Source: Halorientalis regularis (GTDB lineage Archaea; Halobacteriota; Halobacteria; Halobacteriales; Haloarculaceae). From it: a stretch of DNA of 64,000 nt. Every line of letters begins with the position of its first letter. The stretch's first letter is position 1. The stretch spans positions 240,761-304,760 of the forward strand of contig NZ_JALJCL010000004.1 in NCBI RefSeq assembly GCF_023698535.1, in the 5' to 3' direction. Below the pieces are notes generated by a model. It worked only from the letters and a program-made list of their open reading frames with translations. It was not told the origin of the DNA and made no database searches. Made by a program: the position numbers and the translations under genes. Positions 7,301 to 16,902 of this stretch are shown here, one piece after another.

Positions 7301-7719
7301 GTTCCGAGTACCAGATCGGCCACGAGGGAGAGTTCTCCTACCGTGGTCACACGCTCGACGAGTTGCAGGACATGGACATCGACGAGGTCGCGGAACTGCT
7401 CCCCGCACGCCAGCGGCGAAGTATCGAGCGCGGCCTGTCCTACGAGAAAGAACAGCTGCTCGAGGAGGCCCGCGAGGCCGGCGAGGAGGAGACAGCCAAC
7501 GACCCCATCCGGACGCATCTGCGCGACATGCCGATCCTGCCGGAGATGATCGGGCTGACCTTCGCCGTCCACAACGGCCAGAGCTTCGAACGCGTCGAGG
7601 TCGAGCCCGAGATGCTGGGCCACTACCTCGGCGAGTTCCAGCTCACCCGGAAATCCGTCGAGCACGGACAGGCCGGGATCGGGGCGACCCGGTCTTCCAA
7701 GTTCGTGCCACTCAAGTAA
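7297..7719 (+). CDS. rps19: 30S ribosomal protein S19 (uS19)
   Basis: 140 residues. Archaeal S19 features are the [19 protein letters not shown] start, the [13 protein letters not shown] helix, the [20 protein letters not shown] core and the C-terminal [18 protein letters not shown] that binds 16S rRNA in the head. Three bases separate it from rpl22. Confidence 0.98.
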   Translation: MSSEYQIGHEGEFSYRGHTLDELQDMDIDEVAELLPARQRRSIERGLSYEKEQLLEEAREAGEEETANDPIRTHLRDMPILPEMIGLTFAVHNGQSFERVEVEPEMLGHYLGEFQLTRKSVEHGQAGIGATRSSKFVPLK

Positions 7720-7722
7720 CAC

Positions 7723-8184
7723 ATGGGAATCAGCTACTCAATCGACCCGGACCCGGACACGACGGCGAAAGCGATGCTTCGGGAACGGCAGATGAGCCAC
7801 AAGCACAGCAAGGCCATCGCCCGAGAGATCAAGGGGATGACCGCTGGCGAGGCGACGGAGTACCTCGAAGCGGTCGTGAACGAAGAGCAGTCGGTGCCCT
7901 TCAGGTCCCACAACTCGGGCGTCGGTCACCGCAACGACATCGACGGCTGGGACGCCGGTCGGTTCCCGGAGAAGGCCAGCGAGGCCTTCCTCGACCTGAT
8001 CGAGAACGCGGTCGGCAACGCCGACCACCAGGGATTCGACGGTGAGAACATGGAGATCATCCACGTCGCCGCCCACAAGGTCGGCGAGACCCGCGGCCGC
8101 AAGCCCCGTGCGATGGGGCGGGCCACGGAGTGGAACTCCCCGGAAGTCGACGTCGAACTAATCCTCGAGGAGGGTGATGCCTGA
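7723..8184 (+). CDS. rpl22: 50S ribosomal protein L22 (uL22)
   Basis: 153 residues beginning MGISYSIDPDPDTTAKAML, as in other haloarchaeal L22 proteins. The conserved C-terminal KVGETRGRKPRAMGRATEWN hairpin lines the exit tunnel. Its final base is the first base of rps3. Confidence 0.98.
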   Translation: MGISYSIDPDPDTTAKAMLRERQMSHKHSKAIAREIKGMTAGEATEYLEAVVNEEQSVPFRSHNSGVGHRNDIDGWDAGRFPEKASEAFLDLIENAVGNADHQGFDGENMEIIHVAAHKVGETRGRKPRAMGRATEWNSPEVDVELILEEGDA

Positions 8185-9131
8185 TGGCTGACGAACACCA
8201 GTTCATCGAGGACGGCCTCCAGCGGACCCAGATCGACGAGTTCTTTGCCGACGAACTGGGCCGTGCGGGCTACGGCGGCATGGACGTCGCCAAGACGCCG
8301 ATGGGGACCCAGATCGTCCTCAAGGCCGAAAAGCCCGGCATGGTCATCGGCAAAGGCGGGAAGAACATCCGGAAGGTCACGACCGAACTCGAAGATCGGT
8401 TCGACCTCGAAGACCCCCAGATCGACGTGCAGGAGGTCGAGGAGCCGGACCTGAACGCCCGGATCGTCGCCGACCGCCTGGCCAACGCCCTCGAACGCGG
8501 CTGGTACTTCCGGAAGGCCGGTCACACAACCATCGACCGGATCATGGAAGCCGGCGCACTCGGGGCCGAGATCGTCCTCTCGGGCAAAGTCACGGGCGCA
8601 CGCTCACGCGTGGAGAAATTCAACCGTGGCTACATCAAGCACAACGGCGAGCCCGCGGAGGAGATCGTCGACCACGGACAGGGGACGGCGGTCATGAAGC
8701 TCGGTACTATCGGCGTGGACGTGAAGATCATCCCGCCCAACGCCCAGCTCCCCGACGACTTCCGCATCTACGAGGACGCGGACGTCGAGGAGTACGTCGA
8801 AGACGTCGAGGGCGAGAGCGTCGAGGAACTGCTGGAAGGCGAGCCGGAAGGCGAACCCGAAGCCGGCGACGAGGAGCCCGCGACGGGCGCGCCGCCGGAG
8901 GGTGACGAGGCCGAACCGGCAGACGAGGAAGTCGTCGAGGAGACCATCGACGAGGAAGTCGTCGACGAAGCCGACGACGAGGTCGAGGTTCCCGACGAGG
9001 AACCCGAAGACGTCGATATCGACGAACTCGACGACGCTATCGAGTCCGAGGTCGACGACGAGACCGAGGCCGAAGCGGAAGAGCTGATGGACGAGATGGA
9101 AGACGAAGATGCCGAGGAGGATGAACAATGA
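8184..9131 (+). CDS. rps3: 30S ribosomal protein S3 (uS3) with long acidic tail
   Basis: 315 residues. The first ~200 are the S3 core: a KH domain with MVIGKGGKNIRKVTTELED and the C-terminal S3 domain (GKVTGARSRVEKFNRGYIKH, then GTIGVDVKIIPP) at the mRNA entry site. About 110 residues follow that are almost entirely Glu, Asp, Ala, Pro and Val. Acidic tails on S3 are usual in haloarchaea, and this is a long one. Four-base overlap with rpl29. Confidence 0.97.
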   Translation: MADEHQFIEDGLQRTQIDEFFADELGRAGYGGMDVAKTPMGTQIVLKAEKPGMVIGKGGKNIRKVTTELEDRFDLEDPQIDVQEVEEPDLNARIVADRLANALERGWYFRKAGHTTIDRIMEAGALGAEIVLSGKVTGARSRVEKFNRGYIKHNGEPAEEIVDHGQGTAVMKLGTIGVDVKIIPPNAQLPDDFRIYEDADVEEYVEDVEGESVEELLEGEPEGEPEAGDEEPATGAPPEGDEAEPADEEVVEETIDEEVVDEADDEVEVPDEEPEDVDIDELDDAIESEVDDETEAEAEELMDEMEDEDAEEDEQ

Positions 9132-9334
9132 CGATTCTCCACCCGGACGAGATCCGCGACATGACGCCTGCCGAACGGGAGGCCGAACTCGAGGATCTGG
9201 AGACGGAGCTGCTGAACACCCAGGCCGTCCAGGCCGCGGGTGGTCGCCCGGAGAACCCGGGCGAGATCAAAGAGATCCGGAGAGCGATTGCCCGACTCAA
9301 GACGATCCGTCGTGAGGAGGGTGATCTCGAATGA
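9128..9334 (+). CDS. rpl29: 50S ribosomal protein L29 (uL29)
   Basis: 68 residues, all helical: HPDEIRDMTPAEREAELED and EIKEIRRAIARLKTIRREE are the two L29 helices. L29 sits by L23 at the tunnel exit. The stop overlaps the ATG of a following 21-codon ORF. Confidence 0.97.
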   Translation: MTILHPDEIRDMTPAEREAELEDLETELLNTQAVQAAGGRPENPGEIKEIRRAIARLKTIRREEGDLE

Positions 9335-9396
9335 GATCACCGTACAGCCCGAGCGGCGTCAGCCGCGAGGCAGAAGGCGATCTGGACGAGGAATAG
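9331..9396 (+). CDS. 21-codon ORF between rpl29 and rnp1
   Basis: ATG at 9331 overlaps the rpl29 stop (ATGA) and gives MRSPYSPSGVSREAEGDLDE plus Glu before TAG at 9394, four bases before rnp1. The C-terminal REAEGDLDEE has genuine haloarchaeal coding character. In several other archaea the translation factor SUI1/aIF1 sits at this place, but this peptide is far too short and shows no similarity to it. Function unknown, expression unproven. Confidence 0.4.
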   Translation: MRSPYSPSGVSREAEGDLDEE

Positions 9397-9400
9397 ACTG

Positions 9401-9697
9401 ATGCCACTGACACCCGCGACACTCACGCGACACGAACTCATCGGCCGCCCGGTTCGGGTGGTCGCCGCGTCCAACCCCCACCTGGTCGGCATCGCCGGCG
9501 AGGTCGTGATGGAGACGACGCGGACGCTCTCCGTGGAGGGGAGCAATGGTGAGCAGCGGGTGTGGCAGGTGCCCAAGGCCGACGCGACGTTCGAGTTCGA
9601 TCTTCCTGGCGGTGAAACGGTCACCGTCGAGGGCGAACAGCTGGTCGCGCGGCCTGCGCGGCGCACGGAACGAACAGGTGATTCGAAATGGCGCTAG
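9401..9697 (+). CDS. rnp1: Ribonuclease P protein component 1 (Rpp29/Pop4)
   Basis: 98 residues. The Sm-like barrel is recognisable from [37 protein letters not shown] and the [20 protein letters not shown] end. The protein helps the RNase P RNA mature tRNA 5' ends, and lying between rpl29 and rps17 is its normal archaeal site. It overlaps rps17 by ten bases. Confidence 0.95.
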   Translation: MPLTPATLTRHELIGRPVRVVAASNPHLVGIAGEVVMETTRTLSVEGSNGEQRVWQVPKADATFEFDLPGGETVTVEGEQLVARPARRTERTGDSKWR

Positions 9698-10029
9698 GAC
9701 TTAACGTAGAACGGCCGGAGGAGGCCTGCTCCGACGAGAACTGCCCGTTCCACGGCACACTCAGTGTGCGTGGGCAGACGCTCGAAGGGGAGGTCGCCTC
9801 CACGGACATGGACAAGACCGTGATCGTCGAACGCGAGTACGACGTGAAGGTGCCCAAGTACGACCGATTCATGAAGCGTCGGTCGCGCGTCCCGGCTCAC
9901 GCACCCCCGTGCGTGGACCTGGAGGTGGGCGACACGGTCCGTATCGCAGAGACACGACCGCTCTCGAAGACGAAAAGCCACGTCGTCGTGGAACGCGTGG
10001 CGACCGCCGCCGCTGGAGGTGACGTCTGA
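9688..10029 (+). CDS. rps17: 30S ribosomal protein S17 (uS17)
   Basis: 113 residues with the OB-fold core [19 protein letters not shown], the [18 protein letters not shown] segment, and [20 protein letters not shown]. It binds 16S rRNA early in assembly. Its last base is the first of rpl14. Confidence 0.97.
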   Translation: MALGLNVERPEEACSDENCPFHGTLSVRGQTLEGEVASTDMDKTVIVEREYDVKVPKYDRFMKRRSRVPAHAPPCVDLEVGDTVRIAETRPLSKTKSHVVVERVATAAAGGDV

Positions 10030-10427
10030 TGGAGGCACTCGGTGCCGACGTCACCCAGGGCCTCGAGAAGGGCTCGCTGATCACGTGTGCCGACAACACG
10101 GGCGCACGCCAGCTGAAGGTGGTGAGCATCTCGGGCTACTCCGGGACGATCAACCGCCACCCGAAGGCGGGCCTCGGTGACAAGATCACCGTCTCGGTCA
10201 CCAAGGGGACGCCGGAGATGCGTCGCCAGGTGCTCGAAGCGGTGATCGTCCGCCAGCGCAAGCCGATCCGGCGGCCGGACGGCACGCGCGTGAAGTTCGA
10301 GGACAACGCGGCGGTCATCATCGACGAGAACGAGGAACCCCGCGGGACCGAGATCAAGGGTCCCATCGCTCGCGAGGTCGCCGAACGGTTCGGCTCCATC
10401 GCGAGCACAGCGACGATGATAGTATGA
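10029..10427 (+). CDS. rpl14: 50S ribosomal protein L14 (uL14)
   Basis: 132 residues. [19 protein letters not shown] and the C-terminal [18 protein letters not shown] are standard L14. It forms part of the intersubunit bridge and the aIF6 site. Overlaps rpl24 by four bases. Confidence 0.98.
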   Translation: MEALGADVTQGLEKGSLITCADNTGARQLKVVSISGYSGTINRHPKAGLGDKITVSVTKGTPEMRRQVLEAVIVRQRKPIRRPDGTRVKFEDNAAVIIDENEEPRGTEIKGPIAREVAERFGSIASTATMIV

Positions 10428-10786
10428 CACAACAACCACACAAACAGCGAACCCAGACCGAGCGCGCGCCGCTGCACGAGCGCCACTCGCAGGTGCGGTC
10501 GACGCTGGCCGACGACCTCCGCGAGGAGTACGGCCAGCGTAACGTCCGCGTCAACGAGGGCGACACGGTCGAGGTCCTGCGTGGCGACTACGCCGGCGAG
10601 GAAGCCGAAGTCGTCGCCGTGGACCTGACCGATCAGGTCGTTCACGTCGAGGACGTGACGCTGGAGAAGGCAGACGGGGAGGAAGTCCCCCGTCCGCTGG
10701 ACGCGTCGAATCTCCGCGTGACGGCGCTGAACCTCGACGACGACCGGCGGCAGGCGCGACTCGAATCGGAGGCGGATAGCGCATGA
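10424..10786 (+). CDS. rpl24: 50S ribosomal protein L24 (uL24)
   Basis: 120 residues with the KOW motif [19 protein letters not shown] at residues ~47-65, after an N-terminal archaeal extension ([20 protein letters not shown]). An assembly-initiating rRNA-binding protein. Overlaps rps4e by four bases. Confidence 0.97.
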   Translation: MTQQPHKQRTQTERAPLHERHSQVRSTLADDLREEYGQRNVRVNEGDTVEVLRGDYAGEEAEVVAVDLTDQVVHVEDVTLEKADGEEVPRPLDASNLRVTALNLDDDRRQARLESEADSA

Positions 10787-11538
10787 CGAAACATCAGAAA
10801 CGACTCTCCGTTCCCAAGAGTTGGCCGGTCGAGCGCAAGACCGAGACGTTCACCGTGAAGGCCGACGCCGGTCCGCACGGCGAGGCAGGGGTCCCCCTGC
10901 TGATCGTCCTGCGGGACGTGCTCGAGTACGCCGATTCCCGGAAGGAAGCCCGCTACGCCCTCAACCAGGACAACGTCCTGATCAACGGCAAGGCGGTCTC
11001 CGACGAGGAACGGCCCGTCGGGATGTTCGACATCCTGGCGTTCACCGAGCGCGAGGAGTACTATCGGGTCTTCCCCGGCGAGGGCGGACGGCTCGCCCTG
11101 ACGCCCATCGACGAGGAGTCGGCGGGCTCGAAGCTGGGCAAGATCGTCAACAAGCAGCACGTTCCCGGTGGGGACGTACAGCTGACCCTCCACGACGGCC
11201 AGACGCTGACCGTCGACGAGGACAGCGAGTACGGTGGCAACGACTCCATCGTCGTCGCGAACGACGACGACGAGATCGTCGCCCACTTCCCCTACCAGGA
11301 AGGCGAACTCGTCACGGCGGTCGCCGGTGCACACGCCGGTGACATCGGTCGAATCGAGGAGATCCAGATCACGCCGGGCAGTTCCGAGAACAACGTCATC
11401 GTCGAACAGGACGACGATGACGGGTTCGAGACCGTCGAGGAGTACGTCGTCGTGATCGACGAGAACTTCACGGGAGGGGATTCATCCCCGGAACCCGCGA
11501 GCGGCGACAGCCGCGAGCAGGAGGGTGATGACGAATGA
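10783..11538 (+). CDS. rps4e: 30S ribosomal protein S4e
   Basis: 251 residues, archaeal/eukaryotic specific. It starts [19 protein letters not shown], has an S4-like RNA-binding region ([19 protein letters not shown]), a central domain and a KOW-type C-terminal region ([17 protein letters not shown]). An acidic tail ends the protein. Overlaps rpl5 by four bases. Confidence 0.97.
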   Translation: MTKHQKRLSVPKSWPVERKTETFTVKADAGPHGEAGVPLLIVLRDVLEYADSRKEARYALNQDNVLINGKAVSDEERPVGMFDILAFTEREEYYRVFPGEGGRLALTPIDEESAGSKLGKIVNKQHVPGGDVQLTLHDGQTLTVDEDSEYGGNDSIVVANDDDEIVAHFPYQEGELVTAVAGAHAGDIGRIEEIQITPGSSENNVIVEQDDDDGFETVEEYVVVIDENFTGGDSSPEPASGDSREQEGDDE

Positions 11539-12068
11539 GCTCCGAAAGCGAGTCCGGCGGCGACTTCCACGAGATGCGCGAACCGCGCATCGAAAAGGTC
11601 GTCGTCCACATGGGCGTCGGGCAGGGCGGTCGCGAACTCGCCAACGCCGAGGACATCCTCGCCGAGATTACGGACCAGCAGCCGGTCCGGACCACGGCCA
11701 CGGAGACCGTCGGCGAGTTCAACATCCGCCAGGGCGACCCCATCGGCGCGAAGGTCACCCTTCGCGGCGAGGAGGCCGACGAGTTCCTCCAGACGGCGAT
11801 CCCCCTGGTCGACGTCTCGAAGTCCCAGTTCGACGACACGGGCAACTTCAGCTTCGGCGTCGAGGAACACACGGACTTCCCGAGCCAGGAGTACGACCCG
11901 AACATCGGGATCTACGGGCTGGACGTCACGGTCAACATGGTGCGCCCCGGGTACCGGGTCGCCAAGCGTGACAAGGCCTCGCGGTCGATCCCGTCGAACC
12001 ATCGACTCAATCCCGACGACGCAGTCGCGTACGTCGAGGCGGCCTACGACGTGGAGGTCAACGAATGA
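11535..12068 (+). CDS. rpl5: 50S ribosomal protein L5 (uL5)
   Basis: 177 residues. [19 protein letters not shown] and the C-terminal [20 protein letters not shown] identify L5, the 5S rRNA binder of the central protuberance. Overlaps rps14 by four bases. Confidence 0.98.
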   Translation: MSSESESGGDFHEMREPRIEKVVVHMGVGQGGRELANAEDILAEITDQQPVRTTATETVGEFNIRQGDPIGAKVTLRGEEADEFLQTAIPLVDVSKSQFDDTGNFSFGVEEHTDFPSQEYDPNIGIYGLDVTVNMVRPGYRVAKRDKASRSIPSNHRLNPDDAVAYVEAAYDVEVNE

Positions 12069-12280
12069 GCGAAAGTGAAACGGAAGCCGACGCCGAGGGC
12101 GAGGAGACCGAGGAGGTCCGTGACCCCACCGGCGAACAGACGGCGAAACGAACGGAGCAACTCCGCTCTTGCCAGCGGTGTGGTCGCGAGCAGGGACTGG
12201 TCGGCAAGTACGACATCTACCTCTGTCGCCAGTGCTTCCGCGAGATCGCACGCGGCATGGGCTTCAAGAAATACTCATGA
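12065..12280 (+). CDS. rps14: 30S ribosomal protein S14, zinc-binding type (uS14)
   Basis: 71 residues: a ~35-residue acidic N-terminal extension, unusual outside haloarchaea, precedes the canonical zinc module. Four Cys occur as [19 protein letters not shown] and CRQC-type pairs, then [14 protein letters not shown]. The stop overlaps the rps8 start by three bases. Confidence 0.97.
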   Translation: MSESETEADAEGEETEEVRDPTGEQTAKRTEQLRSCQRCGREQGLVGKYDIYLCRQCFREIARGMGFKKYS

Positions 12281-12669
12281 CAGGCAACGATCCGCTGTCC
12301 AGCGCCCTCTCGGGGCTGAACAACGCCGAGAGCGTCGGACATCTGGAGCAGACGGTATCGCCCGCCTCGAACGAGATCGGCAGCGTGCTCGAGGTCTTCT
12401 ACGACCGCGGGTACATCGACGGGTTCAGCTTCGTCGACGACGGCAAAGCCGGCGAGTTCGAGGTCGAACTGAAGGGTGCGATCAACGAGTGCGGCCCAGT
12501 CAAGCCCCGCTACAGCGCGGGCGCCGACGAGTTCGAGAAGTGGGAGAAGCGGTTCCTCCCCGCTCGGGACTACGGGACACTCGTCGTGACCACCAGTCAC
12601 GGGATCATGAGCCACTACGAGGCCCGCGAGCAGGGCATCGGTGGCCAGGTGATCGCGTACGTCTACTAA
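12277..12669 (+). CDS. rps8: 30S ribosomal protein S8 (uS8)
   Basis: 130 residues from the ATG at 12277 ([19 protein letters not shown]). The C-terminal [19 protein letters not shown] motif is the rRNA-binding signature of S8. Two bases separate it from rpl6. Confidence 0.98.
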   Translation: MTGNDPLSSALSGLNNAESVGHLEQTVSPASNEIGSVLEVFYDRGYIDGFSFVDDGKAGEFEVELKGAINECGPVKPRYSAGADEFEKWEKRFLPARDYGTLVVTTSHGIMSHYEAREQGIGGQVIAYVY

Positions 12670-12671
12670 CA

Positions 12672-13208
12672 ATGCCACGCACAGAACTCGAAATTCCGGA
12701 CGAAGTAAGCGCCGAGATGGACCATCTCGACATCACGGTTGAGGGTCCCAACGGCAGTGTGACGCGCCGGCTCTGGTATCCCGACGTGGACGTCTCCGTC
12801 GACGAGGGGACCGTCGTGATCCAGAGCGACGAGGACGACGCCAAGACGAACTCGACGGTCGGTACCTTCGAGAGTCACGTCAAGAACATGTTCCACGGCG
12901 TGACGAACGGCTGGGAGTACGAGATGGAAGTCTTCTACTCTCACTTCCCGATGAAGGTGCGCGTCGAGGACGGTGAAGTCGTCATCGAGAACTTCCTCGG
13001 CGAGAAAGCGCCCCGGCGGACGACGATCCACGGGGACACCGAGGTCAGCGTCGACGGCGAGGAACTGACCCTGTCGGGCTCGGACATCGAGGCCGTGGGC
13101 CAGACCGCCGCCGACATCGAACAGCTCACCCGTGTCAAGGACAAGGACATCCGGGTGTTCCAGGACGGCGTCTACATCACCGCGAAGCCGAACCGAGGTG
13201 AGGCCTGA
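12672..13208 (+). CDS. rpl6: 50S ribosomal protein L6 (uL6)
   Basis: 178 residues from the ATG at 12672. The two-domain L6 fold is marked by [20 protein letters not shown] and the C-terminal [20 protein letters not shown]. It lies near the factor-binding site. Shares its last base with rpl32e. Confidence 0.98.
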   Translation: MPRTELEIPDEVSAEMDHLDITVEGPNGSVTRRLWYPDVDVSVDEGTVVIQSDEDDAKTNSTVGTFESHVKNMFHGVTNGWEYEMEVFYSHFPMKVRVEDGEVVIENFLGEKAPRRTTIHGDTEVSVDGEELTLSGSDIEAVGQTAADIEQLTRVKDKDIRVFQDGVYITAKPNRGEA

Positions 13209-14290
13209 TGACAGAAGACGAAGACAAGAGCAGAGAAGGACGTGGTGAAGACGCCCACAACGACGAACTCGACGAAGAGGTCGCCGCCGAAGACGACGCC
13301 GAGCAGGTCGACGAGCAGGACCTCGCCGGCGACGCCGCCGAGCGCGAGCAGGCCGGCGACGACGAACTGACCGACATCGCGGGTGTCGACCCCCAGACCG
13401 CCGCGACCCTACGCGGGGCTGGCTACGAGACGACCGACGATCTCGCCGAGGCGGCGCAGGACGACCTCTCGGACGTCGAGGGGATCGGCAACGCACTGGC
13501 GGCCCGGATCAAGGCCGAAGTCGGCGACGTGGAAGTCGACGACAGCGAGGCCGAGGTCGAGGAGACGGCCGACGAGGCCGACGAAGACGAGGCCGCGGAG
13601 ACCTACGACGACCTGACCGACATCAGCGGCGTCGGCGACTCGAAGGCGGCCGCGCTGGAAGGCGCGGGCTACCGGACGGTCGAGGACGTCGCCGGCGCGA
13701 GTCAGGACGAACTCGCCGAGGTCGACGGCATCGGGAACGCGCTGGCGGCCCGCATCAAGGCCGACGTTGGCGGGCTCGAAGTCAGCGAGGAGACCGAGGC
13801 GGACGTCGAAGACGAGTCGCCCGAACCCGAGGAGACCGAGGAGACCGAGACGGAACTGCAGGCCCGTGGCCTGACCGAGAAGACGCCGGACCTCAGCGAG
13901 AACGAGGAACGGCTGCTGAACCAGCGGGACCGCGAAGGCAAACCGCAGTTCAACCGGCAGGACTACCACAAGAAAAAGCGGGTGCCAACCTCGTGGCGTC
14001 GCCCGCGCGGCCAGCTCTCGAAGCAGCGCCGCGGCATCAAGGGCAAAGGCGACACCGTCAAGGCCGGGTTCCGCACCCCGAAAGCGGTTCGGGGCAAGCA
14101 CCCGAGCGGCTTCGAGGAGGTTCGTGTCCACAACGTGGACGACCTCGAAGGCGTCGACGGCGACCGCGAGGCGGTCCGGATCGCCTCCAAGGTCGGCGCG
14201 CGCAAGCGCGAACGCATCGAAGAGGAAGCCGAGGACCGCGGCGTGCGCGTCCTCAATCCCACCTACGTCGAAGTGGAGGTCGACAAATGA
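13208..14290 (+). CDS. rpl32e: 50S ribosomal protein L32e with two N-terminal helix-hairpin-helix repeats
   Basis: 360 residues, well above the roughly 240 of the Haloarcula marismortui protein and ~130 of the bare domain. Residues ~53-110 and ~135-192 are two copies of one helix-hairpin-helix module ([19 protein letters not shown] with [16 protein letters not shown], against [19 protein letters not shown] with [16 protein letters not shown]). Acidic linkers separate them. The L32e core starts near residue 240 ([19 protein letters not shown]). The modules resemble DNA- or RNA-binding HhH pairs. Overlaps rpl19e by four bases. Confidence 0.95.
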   Translation: MTEDEDKSREGRGEDAHNDELDEEVAAEDDAEQVDEQDLAGDAAEREQAGDDELTDIAGVDPQTAATLRGAGYETTDDLAEAAQDDLSDVEGIGNALAARIKAEVGDVEVDDSEAEVEETADEADEDEAAETYDDLTDISGVGDSKAAALEGAGYRTVEDVAGASQDELAEVDGIGNALAARIKADVGGLEVSEETEADVEDESPEPEETEETETELQARGLTEKTPDLSENEERLLNQRDREGKPQFNRQDYHKKKRVPTSWRRPRGQLSKQRRGIKGKGDTVKAGFRTPKAVRGKHPSGFEEVRVHNVDDLEGVDGDREAVRIASKVGARKRERIEEEAEDRGVRVLNPTYVEVEVDK

Positions 14291-14736
14291 CGGATCTGAG
14301 CGCACAGAAGCGGCTCGCGTCGGACATCCTGGACGTCGGAAAGAACAAAGTCTGGTTCGACCCCGACGAGCAGGGCGAGATTGCCGACGCGATCACCCGC
14401 GAGGACGTTCGAGAACTGATCGAGCAGGGCGTGATCCAGTCCGAGGACGCCAAGGGGAACTCGCGCGGCCGGGCCCGCGAACGCGCGACGAAGCGCGCCT
14501 ACGGGCACCAGAAGAACGCCGGCTCCCGGAAGGGCAAATCCGGCGGCCGCCAGGATCCCAAGGAGGACTGGGAGAGCCGCATCCGCGCACAGCGGAATCG
14601 GCTCCGCGAGATGCGAGACGACGGTGACCTGTCGAGTTCGGAGTACCGCGACCTCTACGACAAGGCCGGCGGTGGCGAGTTCGACAGTGTCGCCGACATG
14701 GAACGATTCATCGACAATCAGTACGGAGGCGAATGA
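14287..14736 (+). CDS. rpl19e: 50S ribosomal protein L19e
   Basis: 149 residues from the ATG at 14287 inside the L32e stop. [20 protein letters not shown] is a classic L19e start, followed by the basic [20 protein letters not shown] stretch. Archaeal/eukaryotic-specific large-subunit protein. Confidence 0.98.
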   Translation: MTDLSAQKRLASDILDVGKNKVWFDPDEQGEIADAITREDVRELIEQGVIQSEDAKGNSRGRARERATKRAYGHQKNAGSRKGKSGGRQDPKEDWESRIRAQRNRLREMRDDGDLSSSEYRDLYDKAGGGEFDSVADMERFIDNQYGGE

Positions 14737-14738
14737 CA

Positions 14739-15296
14739 ATGGCAACAGGACCACGATACAAAGTGCCGATGCGGCGTCGCCGCGAGGCACGAACGGATTA
14801 CCACCAGAGGTTGCGCCTGCTGAAATCCGGGAAACCCCGGCTGGTCGCTCGCAAGAGCAACCAGCACACTACGGCGCAGCTGATCGTCACTGCCCCGCAG
14901 GGCGACGAGACGGTCGCGAGCGCACACTCCAGCGACCTCGCGGAGTTCGGCTGGGAGGCTCCCACCGGGAACCTGCCCGCCGCCTATCTCACGGGGCTTT
15001 TGGCTGGCAGGCGCGCGCTGGCGAACGGATTCGAGGAGGCCGTGCTCGACATCGGCCTCAACACCGCCACGCCGGGCAGTAAGGTGTTCGCAGTACAGGA
15101 AGGTGCAATCGACGCCGGGCTCGAGATCCCCCACAACGACAGCGTGCTCGCCGACTGGGAGCGCACCAGCGGCGAACACATCGCCGAGTACGCCGAACAG
15201 CTCGACGAACCGCTGTATTCGGGCGAGTTCGACGCCACGGAGCTGCCGTCGCACTTCAGCGACGTGCGAGAGACACTGATGGAGGCTGAACTATGA
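14739..15296 (+). CDS. rpl18: 50S ribosomal protein L18 (uL18)
   Basis: 185 residues from the ATG at 14739. Another ATG lies two codons upstream at 14733 (overlapping the rpl19e stop), but [20 protein letters not shown] is the known haloarchaeal L18 N-terminus. A 5S rRNA-binding protein; [20 protein letters not shown] and [17 protein letters not shown] are conserved. Overlaps rps5 by four bases. Confidence 0.97.
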   Translation: MATGPRYKVPMRRRREARTDYHQRLRLLKSGKPRLVARKSNQHTTAQLIVTAPQGDETVASAHSSDLAEFGWEAPTGNLPAAYLTGLLAGRRALANGFEEAVLDIGLNTATPGSKVFAVQEGAIDAGLEIPHNDSVLADWERTSGEHIAEYAEQLDEPLYSGEFDATELPSHFSDVRETLMEAEL

Positions 15297-15925
15297 GCAA
15301 CGGATGGGAACCGCGCACGCGGCTCGGTCGGAAGGTACAGGAGGGCGAGATCGACTCGATGAAGGAGGCCCTCAACTCCGGCCTGCCGCTGAAGGAACCG
15401 GAGGTCGTCGACCAGCTGGTCCCCGACCTCGAAGACGAAGTGCTGGACATCAACATGGTCCAGCGGATGACCGACTCCGGCCGCCGGGTGAAGTTCCGGT
15501 GTGTCGTCGTCGTGGGCAACCGCGACGGCCTCGTCGGCTACGCCGAGGGGCGTGACGACCAGGTCGGCGGTGCGATCCAGAAGGCCATCGACATCGGGAA
15601 GCTGAACCTGATCGACGTGTCCCGTGGCTGTGGGTCCTGGGAGTGTGGCTGTGGGCGACCCCACACCGTCGCGCTCCGGACGACCGGAAAAGCGGGCAGC
15701 GTCGAGGTCGAACTCCAGCCCGCGCCGCGCGGACTGGGACTGGCGGGCGGAGAGACCGTTCGGCACGTCCTCGAACTCGCCGGCATCGAAGACATCTGGA
15801 CCCGCTCGTCGGGGAACACGCGGACCACGGTCAACTTCGCGAAGGCGACGTTCAACGCCCTGCAGAACACGGCCGAGGCCCGGGTCCCCCAGCGGACCAT
15901 GGAGAAACGAGAGGTGATCGAGTGA
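15293..15925 (+). CDS. rps5: 30S ribosomal protein S5 (uS5)
   Basis: 210 residues. The S5 double-stranded RNA-binding domain ([16 protein letters not shown]) is followed by the C-terminal domain with [20 protein letters not shown]. It takes part in decoding fidelity at the mRNA entry. Shares its final base with rpl30. Confidence 0.98.
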   Translation: MSNGWEPRTRLGRKVQEGEIDSMKEALNSGLPLKEPEVVDQLVPDLEDEVLDINMVQRMTDSGRRVKFRCVVVVGNRDGLVGYAEGRDDQVGGAIQKAIDIGKLNLIDVSRGCGSWECGCGRPHTVALRTTGKAGSVEVELQPAPRGLGLAGGETVRHVLELAGIEDIWTRSSGNTRTTVNFAKATFNALQNTAEARVPQRTMEKREVIE

Positions 15926-16389
15926 TGCAGGCACTCGTCCAGCTCCGCGGTGACGTGAACATGGCCGAGGACGTGAGCGATACGCTGGAGATGCTGAACG
16001 TCCACGACGTGAACCACTGCACGCTGGTTCCCGAGACCGACGCCTACCGTGGGATGATCCACAAGGTCAACGATTACGTCGCCTACGGCGAACCCAGCCA
16101 GCAGACCGTCGAGACGCTCCTGCAGACTCGCGGCGAGCCCCTGGAGGGCGACGCCGACATCGACGACGAGTGGGTCGACGACAACACCGACTACGACTCA
16201 GTCGAGGGCCTGGCCTTCGCACTGGTCGCCGAGGAGACGACCCTGCGCGAGCAGGGGCTGGCACCAGTGCTCCGTCTGCACCCGCCGCGGGGCGGTCACG
16301 ACGGGCTGAAGGGGCCGGCCGCGACGGGCGGACAACTCGGCAAACACAGTACCGAGGAGATCGACGATCTCCTCACAGCGATGCGATAA
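15925..16389 (+). CDS. rpl30: 50S ribosomal protein L30 (uL30)
   Basis: 154 residues from the ATG at 15925, the long archaeal form. [19 protein letters not shown] and VHDVNHCTLVPETDAYRGM define the L30 ferredoxin-like fold; the C-terminal LHPPRGGHDGLKGP is typical. Two bases to rpl15. Confidence 0.97.
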   Translation: MQALVQLRGDVNMAEDVSDTLEMLNVHDVNHCTLVPETDAYRGMIHKVNDYVAYGEPSQQTVETLLQTRGEPLEGDADIDDEWVDDNTDYDSVEGLAFALVAEETTLREQGLAPVLRLHPPRGGHDGLKGPAATGGQLGKHSTEEIDDLLTAMR

Positions 16390-16391
16390 CC

Positions 16392-16901
16392 ATGACGAGC
16401 AAAAAGAAACGACAGCGCGGCTCACGCACACACGGTGGCGGCAGTCACAAGAACCGCCGTGGCGCGGGCCACCGCGGTGGCCGTGGCCGCGCCGGTCGCG
16501 ACAAACACGAGTTCCACAACTACGAACCGCTCGGCAAAGAAGGGTTCACGCGCCCCCAGAAGCTTCAGGAAGATATCGCGGAGATCGACGTCCGCGAACT
16601 CGACGAGGACGCCGCTTTGCTGGCGGCCGACGGCGTCGCCGAGCAAGAGGGTGACGGCTACCGGATCGACGTCCGAGACGTCGTCGAGGACGGCCACGAG
16701 GTCGACGCGGTGAAGGTCCTCGGTGGCGGCCAGGTTCGCAACGAGCTGACCCTCGTCGCGGACGACTTCTCGGATTCGGCCCGGGAACTGCTCGAATCGG
16801 CCGGTGGCAGCGCCGAACTCACCGAACGCGGCGAGCAACGACAGGCCGAGCGCGAAGACGAATCCGATACTGATACAAGCGAGGAAGAAGGGTCCGCGTA
16901 G
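16392..16901 (+). CDS. rpl15: 50S ribosomal protein L15 (uL15)
   Basis: 169 residues from the ATG at 16392. MTSKKKRQRGSRTHGGGSHK and the Gly/Arg-rich GAGHRGGRGRAGRDKHEF loop buried in 23S rRNA are diagnostic, and an acidic tail ends the protein. One base separates it from secY, the usual order in both archaea and bacteria. Confidence 0.98.
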   Translation: MTSKKKRQRGSRTHGGGSHKNRRGAGHRGGRGRAGRDKHEFHNYEPLGKEGFTRPQKLQEDIAEIDVRELDEDAALLAADGVAEQEGDGYRIDVRDVVEDGHEVDAVKVLGGGQVRNELTLVADDFSDSARELLESAGGSAELTERGEQRQAEREDESDTDTSEEEGSA

Positions 16902-16902
16902 T

